Origin: Yaniella halotolerans DSM 15476
GTDB taxonomy: Bacteria > Actinomycetota > Actinomycetes > Actinomycetales > Micrococcaceae
Direction of reading: 5' to 3'
DNA length: 64,000 nucleotides
Assembly: GCF_000420805.1 (NCBI RefSeq)
Contig: NZ_ATVQ01000001.1
Location: 62,001 to 126,000 of the forward strand
The notes below the pieces were generated by a model. The model was not told where the DNA came from. It was given only the letters and a program-made list of their open reading frames with translations, and searched no databases. A program made the position numbers and the translations under genes. Every line of letters starts with the position of its first letter. Within the stretch, counting starts at the first letter, position 1. Below, piece after piece: positions 44,436 through 54,022 of the stretch.

Positions 44436-45128
44436 ATGTCTAACCAAGGTTTTGACCCGACACTCGACGCGTCCCACACTTTGTCCCTATCAGCTACGCC
44501 AAGGCCTGCAGCACAACAGGAGATGAATAAGTGGCGCGCTGCCATGCAGGACCCAACACACTCGACGCGCTACGCAGAACGATGGGAACGCATGGAAGCC
44601 GAAGGAAAAGACATCGATGGCGAGGGGCGCGCCATTGACGCCCTTGCAGACCGGGGATCCACGATCCTAGACGCTGGTTCAGGCAACGGACGCCTAGCGG
44701 GTTATCTTGCCTCCGCTGGTCATGAGGTCATAGGCGTAGACCTCGACCCCTACCTAGTGGACGTTGCAAAGGCCAAGTACCCGAAAGCGCACTTCGAAGT
44801 TGCAGACCTAGCTGACTTTTCGCTGCACGACGATGCAGGCCAATTGCAAACCTTTGACATCGTCGTGGCCGCCGGGAATGTGCAAACATTTCTCGCCGAT
44901 TGGGAGCGACTGCCTGCACTTGAGAATGTCGCCAAGCATATGCATAGCGGATCTCGTTATATTAGCGGCTTTCAGCTGGCCCGAGGCTACTCCAATCAGC
45001 AATTTACAAATGATGCTGAAGCGGCGGGTCTGGAAGTCGTTCAACGTTTTGGCACATGGCAGTTCGAAGCTTTCGTGGAAGACGGGGAATTTCTCGTGGC
45101 CGTGCTCCGTTTGAAATCCTCCAGTTGA
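44436..45128 (+). CDS. Class I SAM-dependent methyltransferase
   Basis: A 230-residue protein with a Rossmann-like methyltransferase fold: motif I ILDAGSGNGRLAGYLASAGH (near 84), the acidic ribose residue in VIGVDLDPY, motif IV FDIVVAAGNV, and the final strands EDGEFLVAVL. The first 55 residues have no recognised fold. The substrate is unknown. The following MFS gene overlaps its stop by 4 bp (TTGA), suggesting modification and export of one compound, or chance pairing. Confidence 0.88.
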   Translation: MSNQGFDPTLDASHTLSLSATPRPAAQQEMNKWRAAMQDPTHSTRYAERWERMEAEGKDIDGEGRAIDALADRGSTILDAGSGNGRLAGYLASAGHEVIGVDLDPYLVDVAKAKYPKAHFEVADLADFSLHDDAGQLQTFDIVVAAGNVQTFLADWERLPALENVAKHMHSGSRYISGFQLARGYSNQQFTNDAEAAGLEVVQRFGTWQFEAFVEDGEFLVAVLRLKSSS

Positions 45129-46336
45129 CCGCCTCAGCCTACCCGCCGAAAGTGCAGCGCACACTCACGCCCGCATTACTAGCGGTGATGTGCATTGCGC
45201 TCTTTGGCTTCGGCACCTTCTTCCTCAACTACGCCACGCTGGTCTCCATCGGGGTCGAGATGGGCTTAACTGCGGTCACCGCGGGCACAGTACTCACGCT
45301 AATGATGATAGCGGTCGTAGTCGTTCAGCCTCTGGCGCCGATCCTGAATAACTGGCTTGGTCCGCGGTTGACGTTCCTTATTGCGCTCACCCTGCAGGCT
45401 CTCGGAAATTTCTTGGGCTTGCTGACCCATTTCCCGCTCTTTGCGCTCATCTCTGGCAGCCTTATTGGTGGTCTAGGATTCGGCATCCTTGTGGTGATCG
45501 GCACTGCAGCAGTGCCTTCGACCGTGGCGCCGGAGCGCTTAGGCAAAGCCCTCGGATATTTTGGTGTCACTACCTCAGGCGCCACCGCGATCGGTGCGCC
45601 GTCGGGGTTGTGGCTTATCAATATCATGTCAGCCACCGGTTTTCGATGGCTAACCTTTGCTCTCGTGCTGTTAGCTTTACCCGCGCTCCTTGCCATTCCG
45701 CGACAACACAGCCTGCGCAGCACGGCTGCACAAGCGGTCCGACAGAACCAGAATGGGCGCATGCACTGGGGCGGCCTCATGACAGTATTGCTTCCAGTTG
45801 CTATCGTCTTGACGACACTCGGATTGCTCCTAGCTTTTGGGCCTGCTGCTGATAATGCATCGCCGGCGCTCTACATTGTGAGCATGCAGCTCTTGGCCAT
45901 TGCTGGAAGGTTCCTCGCGAGCTCGTCTCTAGATCGGCGATCCCCAATAACGGTTATGAACGCGGGGCTGGCGATCACCTTGGTCAGCCTCATTTTCATT
46001 GCCCTATTACCCGCGGGGACAGCGCTGATGATTGCGATGATGGTCTTAGGCTTTGGGATCGGTACAGTGCAAGCCTCAAGTTTATTGCTCTGCTTTGAGC
46101 AGTCTGGCAGCACCAATCGTGGAAGTGTTGCTTGGAATATGACATTCGACATTGGCCTGGGCTTCGCCGGCCTCGTGGGCGGATTTGGCTTCACCTACTG
46201 GGGACCTGCCATGACCTATATCGTCTGTGCGATTGCCTTGACAGTAGCGGGGCTCTTTTTCGCCTTATCCTTCCTAGCGGCCAAAACACCAGAATCACAA
46301 GAGACGCCTACGAACCCCTCAACGTCTACGGACTGA
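45125..46336 (+). CDS. Major facilitator superfamily transporter
   Basis: A 12-helix transporter of about 403 residues. The first helix is LLAVMCIALFGFGTFFLNYA, and the loop between helices 2 and 3 has GPRLTFLIALTLQALG. The central loop includes a conserved RLGKALGYFG. The tail is Ser/Thr-rich. I place the start at TTG 45125 (TTGACCGCC), overlapping the methyltransferase stop; upstream ATG 45056 would add Arg-rich sequence read out of frame with that gene, and a GTG nine codons later is also possible. Substrate unknown; MFS of this cyanate-permease-like type are common in actinobacteria. Confidence 0.85.
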   Translation: MTASAYPPKVQRTLTPALLAVMCIALFGFGTFFLNYATLVSIGVEMGLTAVTAGTVLTLMMIAVVVVQPLAPILNNWLGPRLTFLIALTLQALGNFLGLLTHFPLFALISGSLIGGLGFGILVVIGTAAVPSTVAPERLGKALGYFGVTTSGATAIGAPSGLWLINIMSATGFRWLTFALVLLALPALLAIPRQHSLRSTAAQAVRQNQNGRMHWGGLMTVLLPVAIVLTTLGLLLAFGPAADNASPALYIVSMQLLAIAGRFLASSSLDRRSPITVMNAGLAITLVSLIFIALLPAGTALMIAMMVLGFGIGTVQASSLLLCFEQSGSTNRGSVAWNMTFDIGLGFAGLVGGFGFTYWGPAMTYIVCAIALTVAGLFFALSFLAAKTPESQETPTNPSTSTD

Positions 46337-46483
46337 CCTCGTCATTAGCTCGAGATTTTTACAGCAGACCGTCACTCCCCTCCCGGATTCAATCACGCTA
46401 CACTCGGTGACACACATCACACTTTGCGTGGTGTTTTGAGCACCTTGTTGAGAAACAAATTATGGAAGGAGTGGTGGAAAGCT

Positions 46484-48193
46484 ATGGACGGCGATGGTTT
46501 TCAATTCGGTTATCTTGGGATCATTCTCATTTTACTTGTTTTCTACGGTGGCACACTTTACATCACCACAACGATTGCCAAGCGCAAGGAAAATGCCGAT
46601 GGCTTCATGACCGCAGGCAATACGCTCGGATTTGGTGTTTCGGCTGCATCGATGACCGCGACTTGGATCTGGGCATCTTCAATGTATGCATCAGCAACGG
46701 CGGGCTATACATACGGCATATCCGGGCCAATCCACTATGGCCTCTGGGGCGCTTTGATGATCCTATTCATCTACCCCTTCGGTAAACGCATTCGAACCGT
46801 TGCGCCTAAAGCCCATACTCTCGCTGAGGTTATGTATGCGCGCCACGGCCGCTCATCACAGCTCATGCTTGCGGGCTCCAACGTAGTCGGTAGCATCATC
46901 AGTTTGATGTCGAACTTCATTGCTGGTGGCGCTCTCATCTCGATGCTGTCGCCCTTCAGCTTTGCTCAAGGTGTCATTGCAGTAGCTGCCGGAGTACTGT
47001 TGTATAGCTTGTGGTCCGGGTTCCGTGCTTCCGTTATGACGGACTTCGTGCAAGTTTGCGCAATGCTTGGAGCAGTGGCCATCATCGTGCCGTTTATCTT
47101 CTTCGTTGCCGGTTTCCCGGAACTCTTCCAATCCGGTGCAAATAACCTGACGCCGCAGCAGAGCAACTTCTTCTCAAGCGATGCCTTCATGCACCAAGGC
47201 GCACCGTATATCGCAGCGGTTCTCGCCTATGCGATTGGTAACCAGACCATTGCCCAGCGGCTATTCGCGGTCCGACAGGATCTTATTAAGCCAACCTTCA
47301 TCACGGCCACCATTAGCTACGGTGCAATGGTGATTGGCGTCGGCATGCTCGGTGTCCTGGCACTGTACATGGGCTTCGAACCTACAGGCGGCGATGTAAA
47401 TAATCTGATACCTGAAATGGCAGCAGATTTCCTCCCGCCAGTACTGTTGATTCTCTTTGTGATTATGGTCATTGGAGCGTTGTCGTCAACGGCTGATTCT
47501 GACCTTGCTGCGCTGTCTTCCATCACCATGGCCGATATTTACGGACAGAACGTTGCAGGCAAAGAACGAGCGAATCCGAAGACGATGCTGATGGTTGGCC
47601 GAATCACCATGATTGTCGCCACGGCCACAGCCGTGGTCTTCGCGAGCTTGCAGCTCAATATTCTGGACCTTTTGGTGTTCGTTGGCGCGCTCTGGGGCGC
47701 ACTAGTATTCCCTGTCCTGGCCAGCTTCTACTGGAAAAAGGTCACCAACGCTGCCTTTACCGTGGGGGTCCTTGCCGGCTTGGCACTGTTCATCCCTGTC
47801 CGGTTCGGCCTGATTCCATTGGATAATTTCTTCGGATATGTCATTGATATCCTGGCAATCCTTGGGGTCGGAGTTGTCCTTGGGCTGATGGCGTTTGGTT
47901 TCTTCGGCATCCGAGTGGGCCAAATTGTCGGCATCCTTTCAGTGCTGATCACAGCACCATTTGCTTTTGGTGTCCTACGCGACTACGAGACACTCAGTGC
48001 TTCTCTGATCGCCTACTCCGTCAGTACCCTGGTGTGCTACTTCATGTCGGTTCGTAGTAAACAGAATTTCGACTTCGACGTGATTCAGTATCGCACCGGC
48101 GATTTCGATCCGACTGAGGAACAGGAACTCGCCTTGCAAGCGGTTAAACGCGAGAAAAAAGAGACATCCGATGACGGTTCACCAGAAAATTAA
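46484..48193 (+). CDS. Sodium:solute symporter family protein
   Basis: A 569-residue SSS-family transporter with about 13 membrane segments. Features are the first segment FQFGYLGIILILLVFYGGTL, then FGVSAASMTATWIWASSMYA (the family's unwound helix with Ser/Thr near the Na+ site), LAEVMYARHGRSSQL, and IGALSSTADSDLAALSSIT, the SSS signature with the Ser-Ser-x-x-D of Na2. The C-terminus is charged and cytoplasmic. Urea/choline or amino-acid-type substrates are possible, not determined. ATG 46484 is chosen, as MRGVLSTLLR... before it is not conserved. A 43-residue membrane protein follows 30 bp later. Confidence 0.92.
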   Translation: MDGDGFQFGYLGIILILLVFYGGTLYITTTIAKRKENADGFMTAGNTLGFGVSAASMTATWIWASSMYASATAGYTYGISGPIHYGLWGALMILFIYPFGKRIRTVAPKAHTLAEVMYARHGRSSQLMLAGSNVVGSIISLMSNFIAGGALISMLSPFSFAQGVIAVAAGVLLYSLWSGFRASVMTDFVQVCAMLGAVAIIVPFIFFVAGFPELFQSGANNLTPQQSNFFSSDAFMHQGAPYIAAVLAYAIGNQTIAQRLFAVRQDLIKPTFITATISYGAMVIGVGMLGVLALYMGFEPTGGDVNNLIPEMAADFLPPVLLILFVIMVIGALSSTADSDLAALSSITMADIYGQNVAGKERANPKTMLMVGRITMIVATATAVVFASLQLNILDLLVFVGALWGALVFPVLASFYWKKVTNAAFTVGVLAGLALFIPVRFGLIPLDNFFGYVIDILAILGVGVVLGLMAFGFFGIRVGQIVGILSVLITAPFAFGVLRDYETLSASLIAYSVSTLVCYFMSVRSKQNFDFDVIQYRTGDFDPTEEQELALQAVKREKKETSDDGSPEN

Positions 48194-48223
48194 TTCCACT
48201 CCACCCGAACGAGGAGAATACTC

Positions 48224-48355
48224 ATGACAACCTTCTTTCTCACCGTATACGTCCTGATGTGGCCCGCTATCGTAGCTGTAATGCTCTATGTGATTGCCCA
48301 CGGCTTTTTCAAAGACTGGAGACAAGCACGTAAGGATGGCGTTACTTTAGTCTAA
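48224..48355 (+). CDS. 43-residue membrane protein, putative transporter small subunit
   Basis: A small open frame below usual length limits, preceded by GAGGAGA at a good distance. It reads MTTFFLTVYVLMWPAIVAVM, then LYVIAHGFFKDWRQARKDGV and TLV: one membrane segment with a basic cytoplasmic tail. This fits the group of small transporter subunits found next to SSS and NSS symporters in actinobacteria. It follows the symporter by 30 bp and precedes a terminator, so it belongs to the same operon. Likely to be missed by gene finders. Confidence 0.85.
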   Translation: MTTFFLTVYVLMWPAIVAVMLYVIAHGFFKDWRQARKDGVTLV

Positions 48356-48370
48356 CTCTGACCTATATGA

Positions 48371-48408
48371 GAAGGGATCTTCACCGGTTGTGCGGTGAAG
48401 ATCCCTTT
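48371..48408. terminator. Bidirectional terminator
   Basis: AAGGGATCTTCACCG/CGGTGAAGATCCCTT is a 15-bp perfect stem with loop GTTGTG and TTTTCG after it. It separates the symporter operon (plus) from yibE/F (minus). Confidence 0.92.
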
Positions 48409-48411
48409 TCG

Positions 48412-49632
48412 TTACTGCACGTGTTTTGCAGATGACTCTGCTGTTTGAGCGGGTGGATCTGCCACTGCATTCGACACGGCTACAGCTATGCCTGTGGTAA
48501 TCGGTATTGCCAGTACTAGCCCGACCGAACCCACAAGAATACGAACGACCTCTTCGACCATTTCTGCTGACATGAGAGTATCGAGCATAGACCTGTCGTA
48601 TAAGGAAACGACGATAAGCATTGGCAATGCCGCCCCAGCGTAGGCGAAGGCGATCGTGTAAACAGTCGAAGCAATATGGTCACGACCAATACGCATGCCG
48701 GCAGCAAACAGACTTCGCGACGAGATGGTTGGTTGTGCTGCCTTAATTTCCCATACTGCCGAGGACTGAGTAATGGTGACGTCGTTGAGCACCCCCAGAC
48801 CGGCGACTAGGAGGCCGGTCAGGACAATCCCGGAAAGCCGTATCTCGGGCACAACCGAGGCCAGCATATACGAGTATTCTTCTCCCAGCCCGATGAGATA
48901 CGCTGCATCGGATGCCCAAGCTGCAAGGGCAGCCGTGAGCAGGAGTCCTATAAAAGTCCCGAGGAGAGCGGTCGTCGTCCGTAGCGAGAAGCCGTGGGCA
49001 AAATAGAGAACAACGAGCATAATCAACATGCTGCCGATGAGCCCCACCCAGAAGGGCGGACCGCCCTCGAGTAGCGCAGGAATCATGAAGCCGAATAACA
49101 CGACAAATGACAGGACCAAGCCACCAATCGCGCGGACGCCTCTCCACCGTGCAACAACGATAACCACCAACGCATAGAGGGCGGCTAGGAGGCCAACCGG
49201 AACTGTTCGTTCAAAGTCGACGAAGACTCCGGTTTCGGCAAGCTGATCGCCGACAAGAATTTTGACGCTATCGCCACGCACCACTTCTGAAGAAGCAGAG
49301 ACTTGCACCGGAATTTCTACGTCATATGTTCCTGAGTCGGTAGCAACCTGGGCTGTCTGACATTCGATGTCTACTTGCACCTCGGTGGGACTCCCAGTAT
49401 CTGATGCACCCTCGCAAGCACTAGCCGCAACAGATACCACTGATCCCGATTCGACTGCGAAGCTCTCGGTCGTTCCGTATGGGTCATCAAGGGAAAGTTC
49501 CTGGTGGACGCCGGACGGCCATAGCCAGATCATGGCGGCAATAAGGGCAAGGCCCATAGGTACCAAGATACTGACCATCCAGATGACCACCCTGCGCCGC
49601 GTGGCAGGAATATTCGACGGTACGTTATGCAT
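48412..49632 (-). CDS. YibE/F family membrane protein
   Basis: A 406-residue membrane protein with an N-terminal helix (VVIWMVSILVPMGLALIAAM), an outer beta-rich domain of about 120 residues with two Cys (residues near 60 and 78), and eight or so helices forming the YibE/F region. Characteristic bits are GVLNDVTITQSSAVWE and GRDHIASTVYTIAFAYAGAALPM. Function not established. Its start overlaps the end of the GNAT gene upstream by 8 bp. Confidence 0.92.
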   Translation of the reverse strand: MHNVPSNIPATRRRVVIWMVSILVPMGLALIAAMIWLWPSGVHQELSLDDPYGTTESFAVESGSVVSVAASACEGASDTGSPTEVQVDIECQTAQVATDSGTYDVEIPVQVSASSEVVRGDSVKILVGDQLAETGVFVDFERTVPVGLLAALYALVVIVVARWRGVRAIGGLVLSFVVLFGFMIPALLEGGPPFWVGLIGSMLIMLVVLYFAHGFSLRTTTALLGTFIGLLLTAALAAWASDAAYLIGLGEEYSYMLASVVPEIRLSGIVLTGLLVAGLGVLNDVTITQSSAVWEIKAAQPTISSRSLFAAGMRIGRDHIASTVYTIAFAYAGAALPMLIVVSLYDRSMLDTLMSAEMVEEVVRILVGSVGLVLAIPITTGIAVAVSNAVADPPAQTAESSAKHVQ

Positions 49633-50491
49633 TTGGTGTGGCGTCAGTTGCCCAAATGGTGGATGCGTGCTCGATAAGGGCGGTGTCGGATTCCACCGCC
49701 GCTTCGATCAGTGGGTTCAGCACCGTCGTCGAGTTGTCGATTTCGATGGCTAAGCTGCGCTCTGCACCGGCGGTCGCCAACAACGCCCGGAGGTCGTCAG
49801 TCGGCTCTGGGTGTTTGGGATCGTGGCCGATCAACAGATCAACTACATTGGGCACCGGACCGGGATAGGCGATGGCAAAGGCTGCGATCCCATTCTCCGA
49901 ACGTGTGATGAACACTTGCTGGGCTCCCGTTTGCGGGGCTAGCAACAATTGCTGCGCCTGCGTCAGTGTGATTTCGGAAGGATCCCATCCATGGGTGGCG
50001 TTGTAGTATTCAGCAACCACCTTGGATAGTTCAACTGAGCCGGTTGCCAGTTGTTGGACGTCGATATCGACTGGTTCAAACGACTTCGACGCTACAATGA
50101 CACGCTGTGTATGCTGAACCGGTGCAAAGCCGTGGGTGGTCAGCCAGTTGGCGGTGGCTGTATCCGTTGCAGCAGAACGAGTCTTGAGTTCAGTATTCTC
50201 GGGTGCCCGCTCGAGCAGTTGTTGTAGTAGTGCAGTCGCGATGCCGCGTTGGCGTTGCAGCGGAGCAGTTTCGATATAGCACCACATCCGCTGCGGATGA
50301 ATAGCCTGTGCTCGTAATGCTCCAGCTGCAACCGGAATACCGTCGTCGACGGCCACCACACCTACGCCGAAAGGCTCCTGCGTTGAGGCGCCCAGCATGG
50401 CGCGATCATGGTGGTGCTGTGCGTTGTACGGATCCGAGAAGAGTTCCAGTAAACGTAGGTCGTCTCCGTCGTGCCAGTCGCGGAATTCCAC
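49625..50491 (-). CDS. GNAT family N-acetyltransferase (double GNAT)
   Basis: A 288-residue protein. The N-terminal half is a complete GNAT fold with the acetyl-CoA loop ETAPLQRQRGIATALLQQLL (near 82-98; Q/R-x2-G-x-A), followed by LTTHGFAPVQHTQR. The second half repeats the fold with a weaker signal, as in MshD-like proteins, and lacks a clear acetyl-CoA loop. Substrate unknown. It starts one base after the glyS stop and overlaps yibE/F. Confidence 0.88.
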   Translation of the reverse strand: MEFRDWHDGDDLRLLELFSDPYNAQHHHDRAMLGASTQEPFGVGVVAVDDGIPVAAGALRAQAIHPQRMWCYIETAPLQRQRGIATALLQQLLERAPENTELKTRSAATDTATANWLTTHGFAPVQHTQRVIVASKSFEPVDIDVQQLATGSVELSKVVAEYYNATHGWDPSEITLTQAQQLLLAPQTGAQQVFITRSENGIAAFAIAYPGPVPNVVDLLIGHDPKHPEPTDDLRALLATAGAERSLAIEIDNSTTVLNPLIEAAVESDTALIEHASTIWATDATPNA

Positions 50492-51886
50492 TTAGACTCC
50501 CAGGTTTTCCGATAGGTAGCTTTCAACCTTATCGAGTGAGACACGCTCTTGGGCCATGCTATCGCGATCACGGATTGTCACGGCGTTGTCGTCAAGCGAA
50601 TCGAAGTCAAAGGTCACACAGTACGGTGTACCGATTTCATCGTGACGACGGTATCGACGGCCGATAGCACCTGCGTCGTCGTAGTCTACGTTCCAACGCT
50701 TGCGCAGATCAGCAGCAAGTTTACTGGCGGGCTCTGCCAGTTCTGCTTTCTTGGATAGCGGGAGCACAGCAGCTTTCACAGGCGCCAAACGAGGATCCAG
50801 GCGCAGCACGGTGCGGGTATCGATGCCACCCTTGGTATTTGGGGCCTCATCTTCAGAGTACGCATCGACGAGGAAAGCCATGAGCGAGCGTGTCAGTCCC
50901 CACGACGGTTCAATCACGTATGGGGTGTAGCGCTCGCCTGATGCCTGGTCGAAGTACTGCATCTTGGTTCCGGAACCTTCAGTATGGTTCGTGAGGTCGA
51001 AGTCACCACGGTTGGCGATCCCCATGAGTTCGCCCCAGTCGCCACCTGAGAATCCGAACTTGTATTCGAGGTCGATGGTCACCGAAGAGTAGTGTGCACG
51101 TTCGCCGTCTGGGACGTTGTACTGGCGTAGATTGTCTGGGTTGATGCCGAGGTCAAAGAACCAGTCTTGTGCTTGGTTGACCCACGTGTCGAACCAGGTG
51201 TCGGCCTCAGCGGGTGGGATGAAGAATTGGATTTCCATCTGTTCGAATTCACGGGTGCGGAAAATGAAGTTTCCGGGAGTGATTTCGTTACGGAAGGCTT
51301 TACCGATCTGGCCGATGCCAAAAGGTGGTTTCTTGCGAGAGGTGTTGACCACGTTCAAGAAGTTGAGGTACATACCTTGCGCGGTTTCAGGGCGCAGGTA
51401 GTGCAGACCATCGTCATCGGCCACCGGGCCGAGGAATGTACGAATCAAACCGGAGAAGGTCCGTGCTTCGGTCATTTTACCGCGGGTACCGCAGTTCGGG
51501 CAGACAAGCTCTTCGCGTGCCGGCGTGCGGCCGTGTTTGTCTTCAAAAGCTTCAATCAAATGGTCGTCGCGGTGGCGGTGGTTGCATGCCGTGCACTCGG
51601 CCAATGGATCGACGAACGTTTCGACGTGGCCGGATGCTTCCCAGACTTTGCGGGGCAGGATAATGGATGAGTCCAGACCGACCATGTCGCCGCGACCTCG
51701 GACAAAGTTGTTCCACCACTGAGATTTGATGTTTTCTTTGAGTTCGACGCCAAGTGGACCGTAGTCCCATGCTGAGCGTGAACCGCCGTAAATCTCACCG
51801 GCCTGGAAGACGAATCCGCGGCGTTTTGCCAGGTTAATGACCTGGTCGAGAGTGGACGGTTGTGCCATGGAGGTATCACTTTCCAT
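50492..51886 (-). CDS. glyS: Glycyl-tRNA synthetase (alpha2 type)
   Basis: This class II synthetase charges tRNA-Gly. The 464-residue protein is of the single-chain type. It has [17 protein letters not shown], motif 1, the Cys-containing zinc-like segment ([13 protein letters not shown]), [10 protein letters not shown], then [16 protein letters not shown] (motif 2 vicinity), [20 protein letters not shown] and motif 3 in the central part, and the C-terminal anticodon domain. ATG 51886 is chosen; a start at [18 protein letters not shown] (ATG 51868) is possible. Leads an operon with the GNAT and YibE/F genes. Confidence 0.96.
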   Translation of the reverse strand: MESDTSMAQPSTLDQVINLAKRRGFVFQAGEIYGGSRSAWDYGPLGVELKENIKSQWWNNFVRGRGDMVGLDSSIILPRKVWEASGHVETFVDPLAECTACNHRHRDDHLIEAFEDKHGRTPAREELVCPNCGTRGKMTEARTFSGLIRTFLGPVADDDGLHYLRPETAQGMYLNFLNVVNTSRKKPPFGIGQIGKAFRNEITPGNFIFRTREFEQMEIQFFIPPAEADTWFDTWVNQAQDWFFDLGINPDNLRQYNVPDGERAHYSSVTIDLEYKFGFSGGDWGELMGIANRGDFDLTNHTEGSGTKMQYFDQASGERYTPYVIEPSWGLTRSLMAFLVDAYSEDEAPNTKGGIDTRTVLRLDPRLAPVKAAVLPLSKKAELAEPASKLAADLRKRWNVDYDDAGAIGRRYRRHDEIGTPYCVTFDFDSLDDNAVTIRDRDSMAQERVSLDKVESYLSENLGV

Positions 51887-51983
51887 TATCGAAAAATTAC
51901 ACGTTTGATGGTGGGGTCATGGATAGACCTGCAACTAGTTTAGGTTAGTCGAAACTTTGGCGCTTGTGGGTGACAATGGGAGT

Positions 51984-52214
51984 ATGAGCACCAATAGCGA
52001 AACACTAATGATCCGTGACGATATGATCCGACTTGGTCAGGCGTTGAAGCTGGCCAATGTGGTGGAAGATGGGGTCGATGCCCGTGATGTTATTACTGCA
52101 GGAGAAGTGCAGGTCAACGGAACAACGGAGACACGTCGCGGGCGCCAGCTGTTTGCTGACGACGTGATCACCCTTGCACAGCTTGACCTCGATGTTGTCA
52201 TTGAAACCGAGTAG
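51984..52214 (+). CDS. Small S4-domain RNA-binding protein
   Basis: A 76-residue protein from ATG 51984 (after GGGAGT). The S4 fold is visible: MIRLGQALKLANVVEDGVDA, then VITAGEVQVNGTTETRRGRQ, an RNA-binding motif typical of YbcJ-like proteins. RNA target unknown. Divergent from glyS, convergent with the esterase gene. Confidence 0.88.
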   Translation: MSTNSETLMIRDDMIRLGQALKLANVVEDGVDARDVITAGEVQVNGTTETRRGRQLFADDVITLAQLDLDVVIETE

Positions 52215-52233
52215 TCGATGAGTGTGGGGTTGG

Positions 52234-52869
52234 CTACATCTGCTCGTTCAGGAACGCCATGAAGTGCGAGATTTCCTGGGGGTGGATGCCATGGCCAATC
52301 CCGTTATAGGTACGTTCTTCGAGTGTGACACGTGGTCGTAGCCAGGCACCGGTTTCAGCGATTCGGTCCGAGGCGACAATCGGATCACCTGGGTCGTACC
52401 CCCAGAAGAAAGGCTGTTGGGTTGCGGCCACCTGGTCGTCCTGGAACAAAGCTTGCAGCTCAGGAGTTTCCGTGGCGTCGACGACAAATCCGGAGAGACC
52501 AATAATGGTCGCGTATGTCCCTGGCCGCATGCGCATCAACGATGTTGCCATAGCCATACCCTGGGAGAAACCAAGCAGAGACACGCTGCGATAATCAGAG
52601 GCTACGGATTGCACCCAGTCATCCAGCTGCTGCACCGGCGTAATGATGTCTTGGCCGTTAGCTTCCAGCTCAGTCGAGATGGGGAACCAGCAGTAGCCGC
52701 CGAAATGATCCGGCAGTTTCTTAGGTGCTTGTACGCTAGCGATCGTGTACCGGTCATCGAAAGCGTTACCCAGTGGCAGCAGGTCATTTTCGTCAGCTCC
52801 GAACCCGTGGAGAAAGACAACGAGATCTGAATCTGGAAGGGGTGTTTCATGGGACCAACGAACGTGCAT
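52234..52869 (-). CDS. Alpha/beta hydrolase, carboxylesterase/phospholipase type
   Basis: A 211-residue hydrolase. FLHGFGADENDLLPLG is the oxyanion region, LLGFSQGMAMATSL holds the nucleophile Ser (near 109), GYDPGDPIV gives the acid and NGIGHGIHPQEI the His. This order is that of the small YpfH/carboxylesterase 2 family. It follows metX by 6 bp on the same strand and may be in the met operon. Confidence 0.9.
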   Translation of the reverse strand: MHVRWSHETPLPDSDLVVFLHGFGADENDLLPLGNAFDDRYTIASVQAPKKLPDHFGGYCWFPISTELEANGQDIITPVQQLDDWVQSVASDYRSVSLLGFSQGMAMATSLMRMRPGTYATIIGLSGFVVDATETPELQALFQDDQVAATQQPFFWGYDPGDPIVASDRIAETGAWLRPRVTLEERTYNGIGHGIHPQEISHFMAFLNEQM

Positions 52870-52875
52870 GCTATT

Positions 52876-54006
52876 TCAGAGTCCTAACGTATCGATCATG
52901 GCATCAGCTACCTGGTGAAGATCGGTCAAAAATCCGTCATGTCCGATAGGTGAATCGATCAGGTGCACCGGAGTGTCCGGCCCAAAGTCAGCCGCTAACT
53001 GGTAGCTCTGTTCTGGGAAATATAGCCTATCTGAGTTCACTGCCACGATGAACGGTGTTGCAGTAATCTCAGCGACCGCGGCGGCTTGCCCTCCGCGTCC
53101 CCGACCGACGTCATGAGACATTAGGGCTTCCGTCAGCGCAATATAGGAATTGGGGTCAAACCGCACCGCGAGATCCTTGGCTTTATAATCCAGGTACGAC
53201 TCGACTTGATATCGACCGTTTCTGACTGCGACCGGTGAACTCAACGGGTCTTCCTCATTTTGGAATTTCCGTCCAAAACGAGCATTCAGTTCTGTTTCCG
53301 AACGATAGTTAATGTGTGCGATACGACGAGCGATCCCAAGCCCTTGCACAGGAGCCGGGCCGTCATAGTAATCGCCGTCGTTGAAGTTGGGATCCAGGCG
53401 GATTGCTTCGACCTGAGCCTGGGCAAAGGCAATCTGTTCTGCTGTTGAGTGACCGCCACATGCGATCACCCCAACGCCTGCCACACGCTCTGGATACATG
53501 GCTGCCCATTCAAGTGCGCGCCCACCACCCATGGACCCTCCGATGACCGCATGGAAACGTTCAATTCCTAGGATGTCGGCAAGTCTGGCTTCGGCATTAA
53601 CCGCATCCCGCAGGGTTACGAAGGGGAAGCGTGCGCCATAAGGCTGTTGGCGATCGTCTAGTGATGAGGGGCCCGTCGATCCGTAGCAGCCACCTATCAT
53701 GTTGGTGGCTATGACGAACCATTTATCCGTATCGATGGGTTTTCCGGGGCCGACGAGATATTCCCACCAACCTGGTTCGGCTAGCAGTTCGGACGAAGCA
53801 ACGTGGCTGTCTCCGGTCAAAGCATGTTGGATGAGCACCGCATTGGTTTTATCGGCGTTCAGTTTCCCCCATGTTTCATATGCGACCTCGACCTGTGGCA
53901 AATACCCACCGGTTTCAAAGTGAAGCTCACCGATAGCTACTGACTTGAGGGCAGATCCTGCCGCATAAGTTGCCGGGTCGGTCACCGATTCAAGATCCAA
54001 TGACAT
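52876..54006 (-). CDS. metX: Homoserine O-acetyltransferase
   Basis: MetX acetylates homoserine for methionine synthesis. 376 residues, alpha/beta hydrolase fold. VAYETWGKLNADKTNAVLIQ and HALTGDSHVA near the N-terminus, the nucleophile in VIGGSMGGGRALEWA (near 147), then NSDRLYFPEQ (Asp) and IGHDGFL (His). It follows metY by 16 bp, and both are under the SAM-IV riboswitch. Confidence 0.96.
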   Translation of the reverse strand: MSLDLESVTDPATYAAGSALKSVAIGELHFETGGYLPQVEVAYETWGKLNADKTNAVLIQHALTGDSHVASSELLAEPGWWEYLVGPGKPIDTDKWFVIATNMIGGCYGSTGPSSLDDRQQPYGARFPFVTLRDAVNAEARLADILGIERFHAVIGGSMGGGRALEWAAMYPERVAGVGVIACGGHSTAEQIAFAQAQVEAIRLDPNFNDGDYYDGPAPVQGLGIARRIAHINYRSETELNARFGRKFQNEEDPLSSPVAVRNGRYQVESYLDYKAKDLAVRFDPNSYIALTEALMSHDVGRGRGGQAAAVAEITATPFIVAVNSDRLYFPEQSYQLAADFGPDTPVHLIDSPIGHDGFLTDLHQVADAMIDTLGL

Positions 54007-54022
54007 GACCTTTCACTCCTTG

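Noticed and set aside
51887-51983. T-box leader ahead of glyS
   Set aside because: Under 100 bp separates glyS from the divergent gene and no T-box sequence or specifier hairpin is visible.
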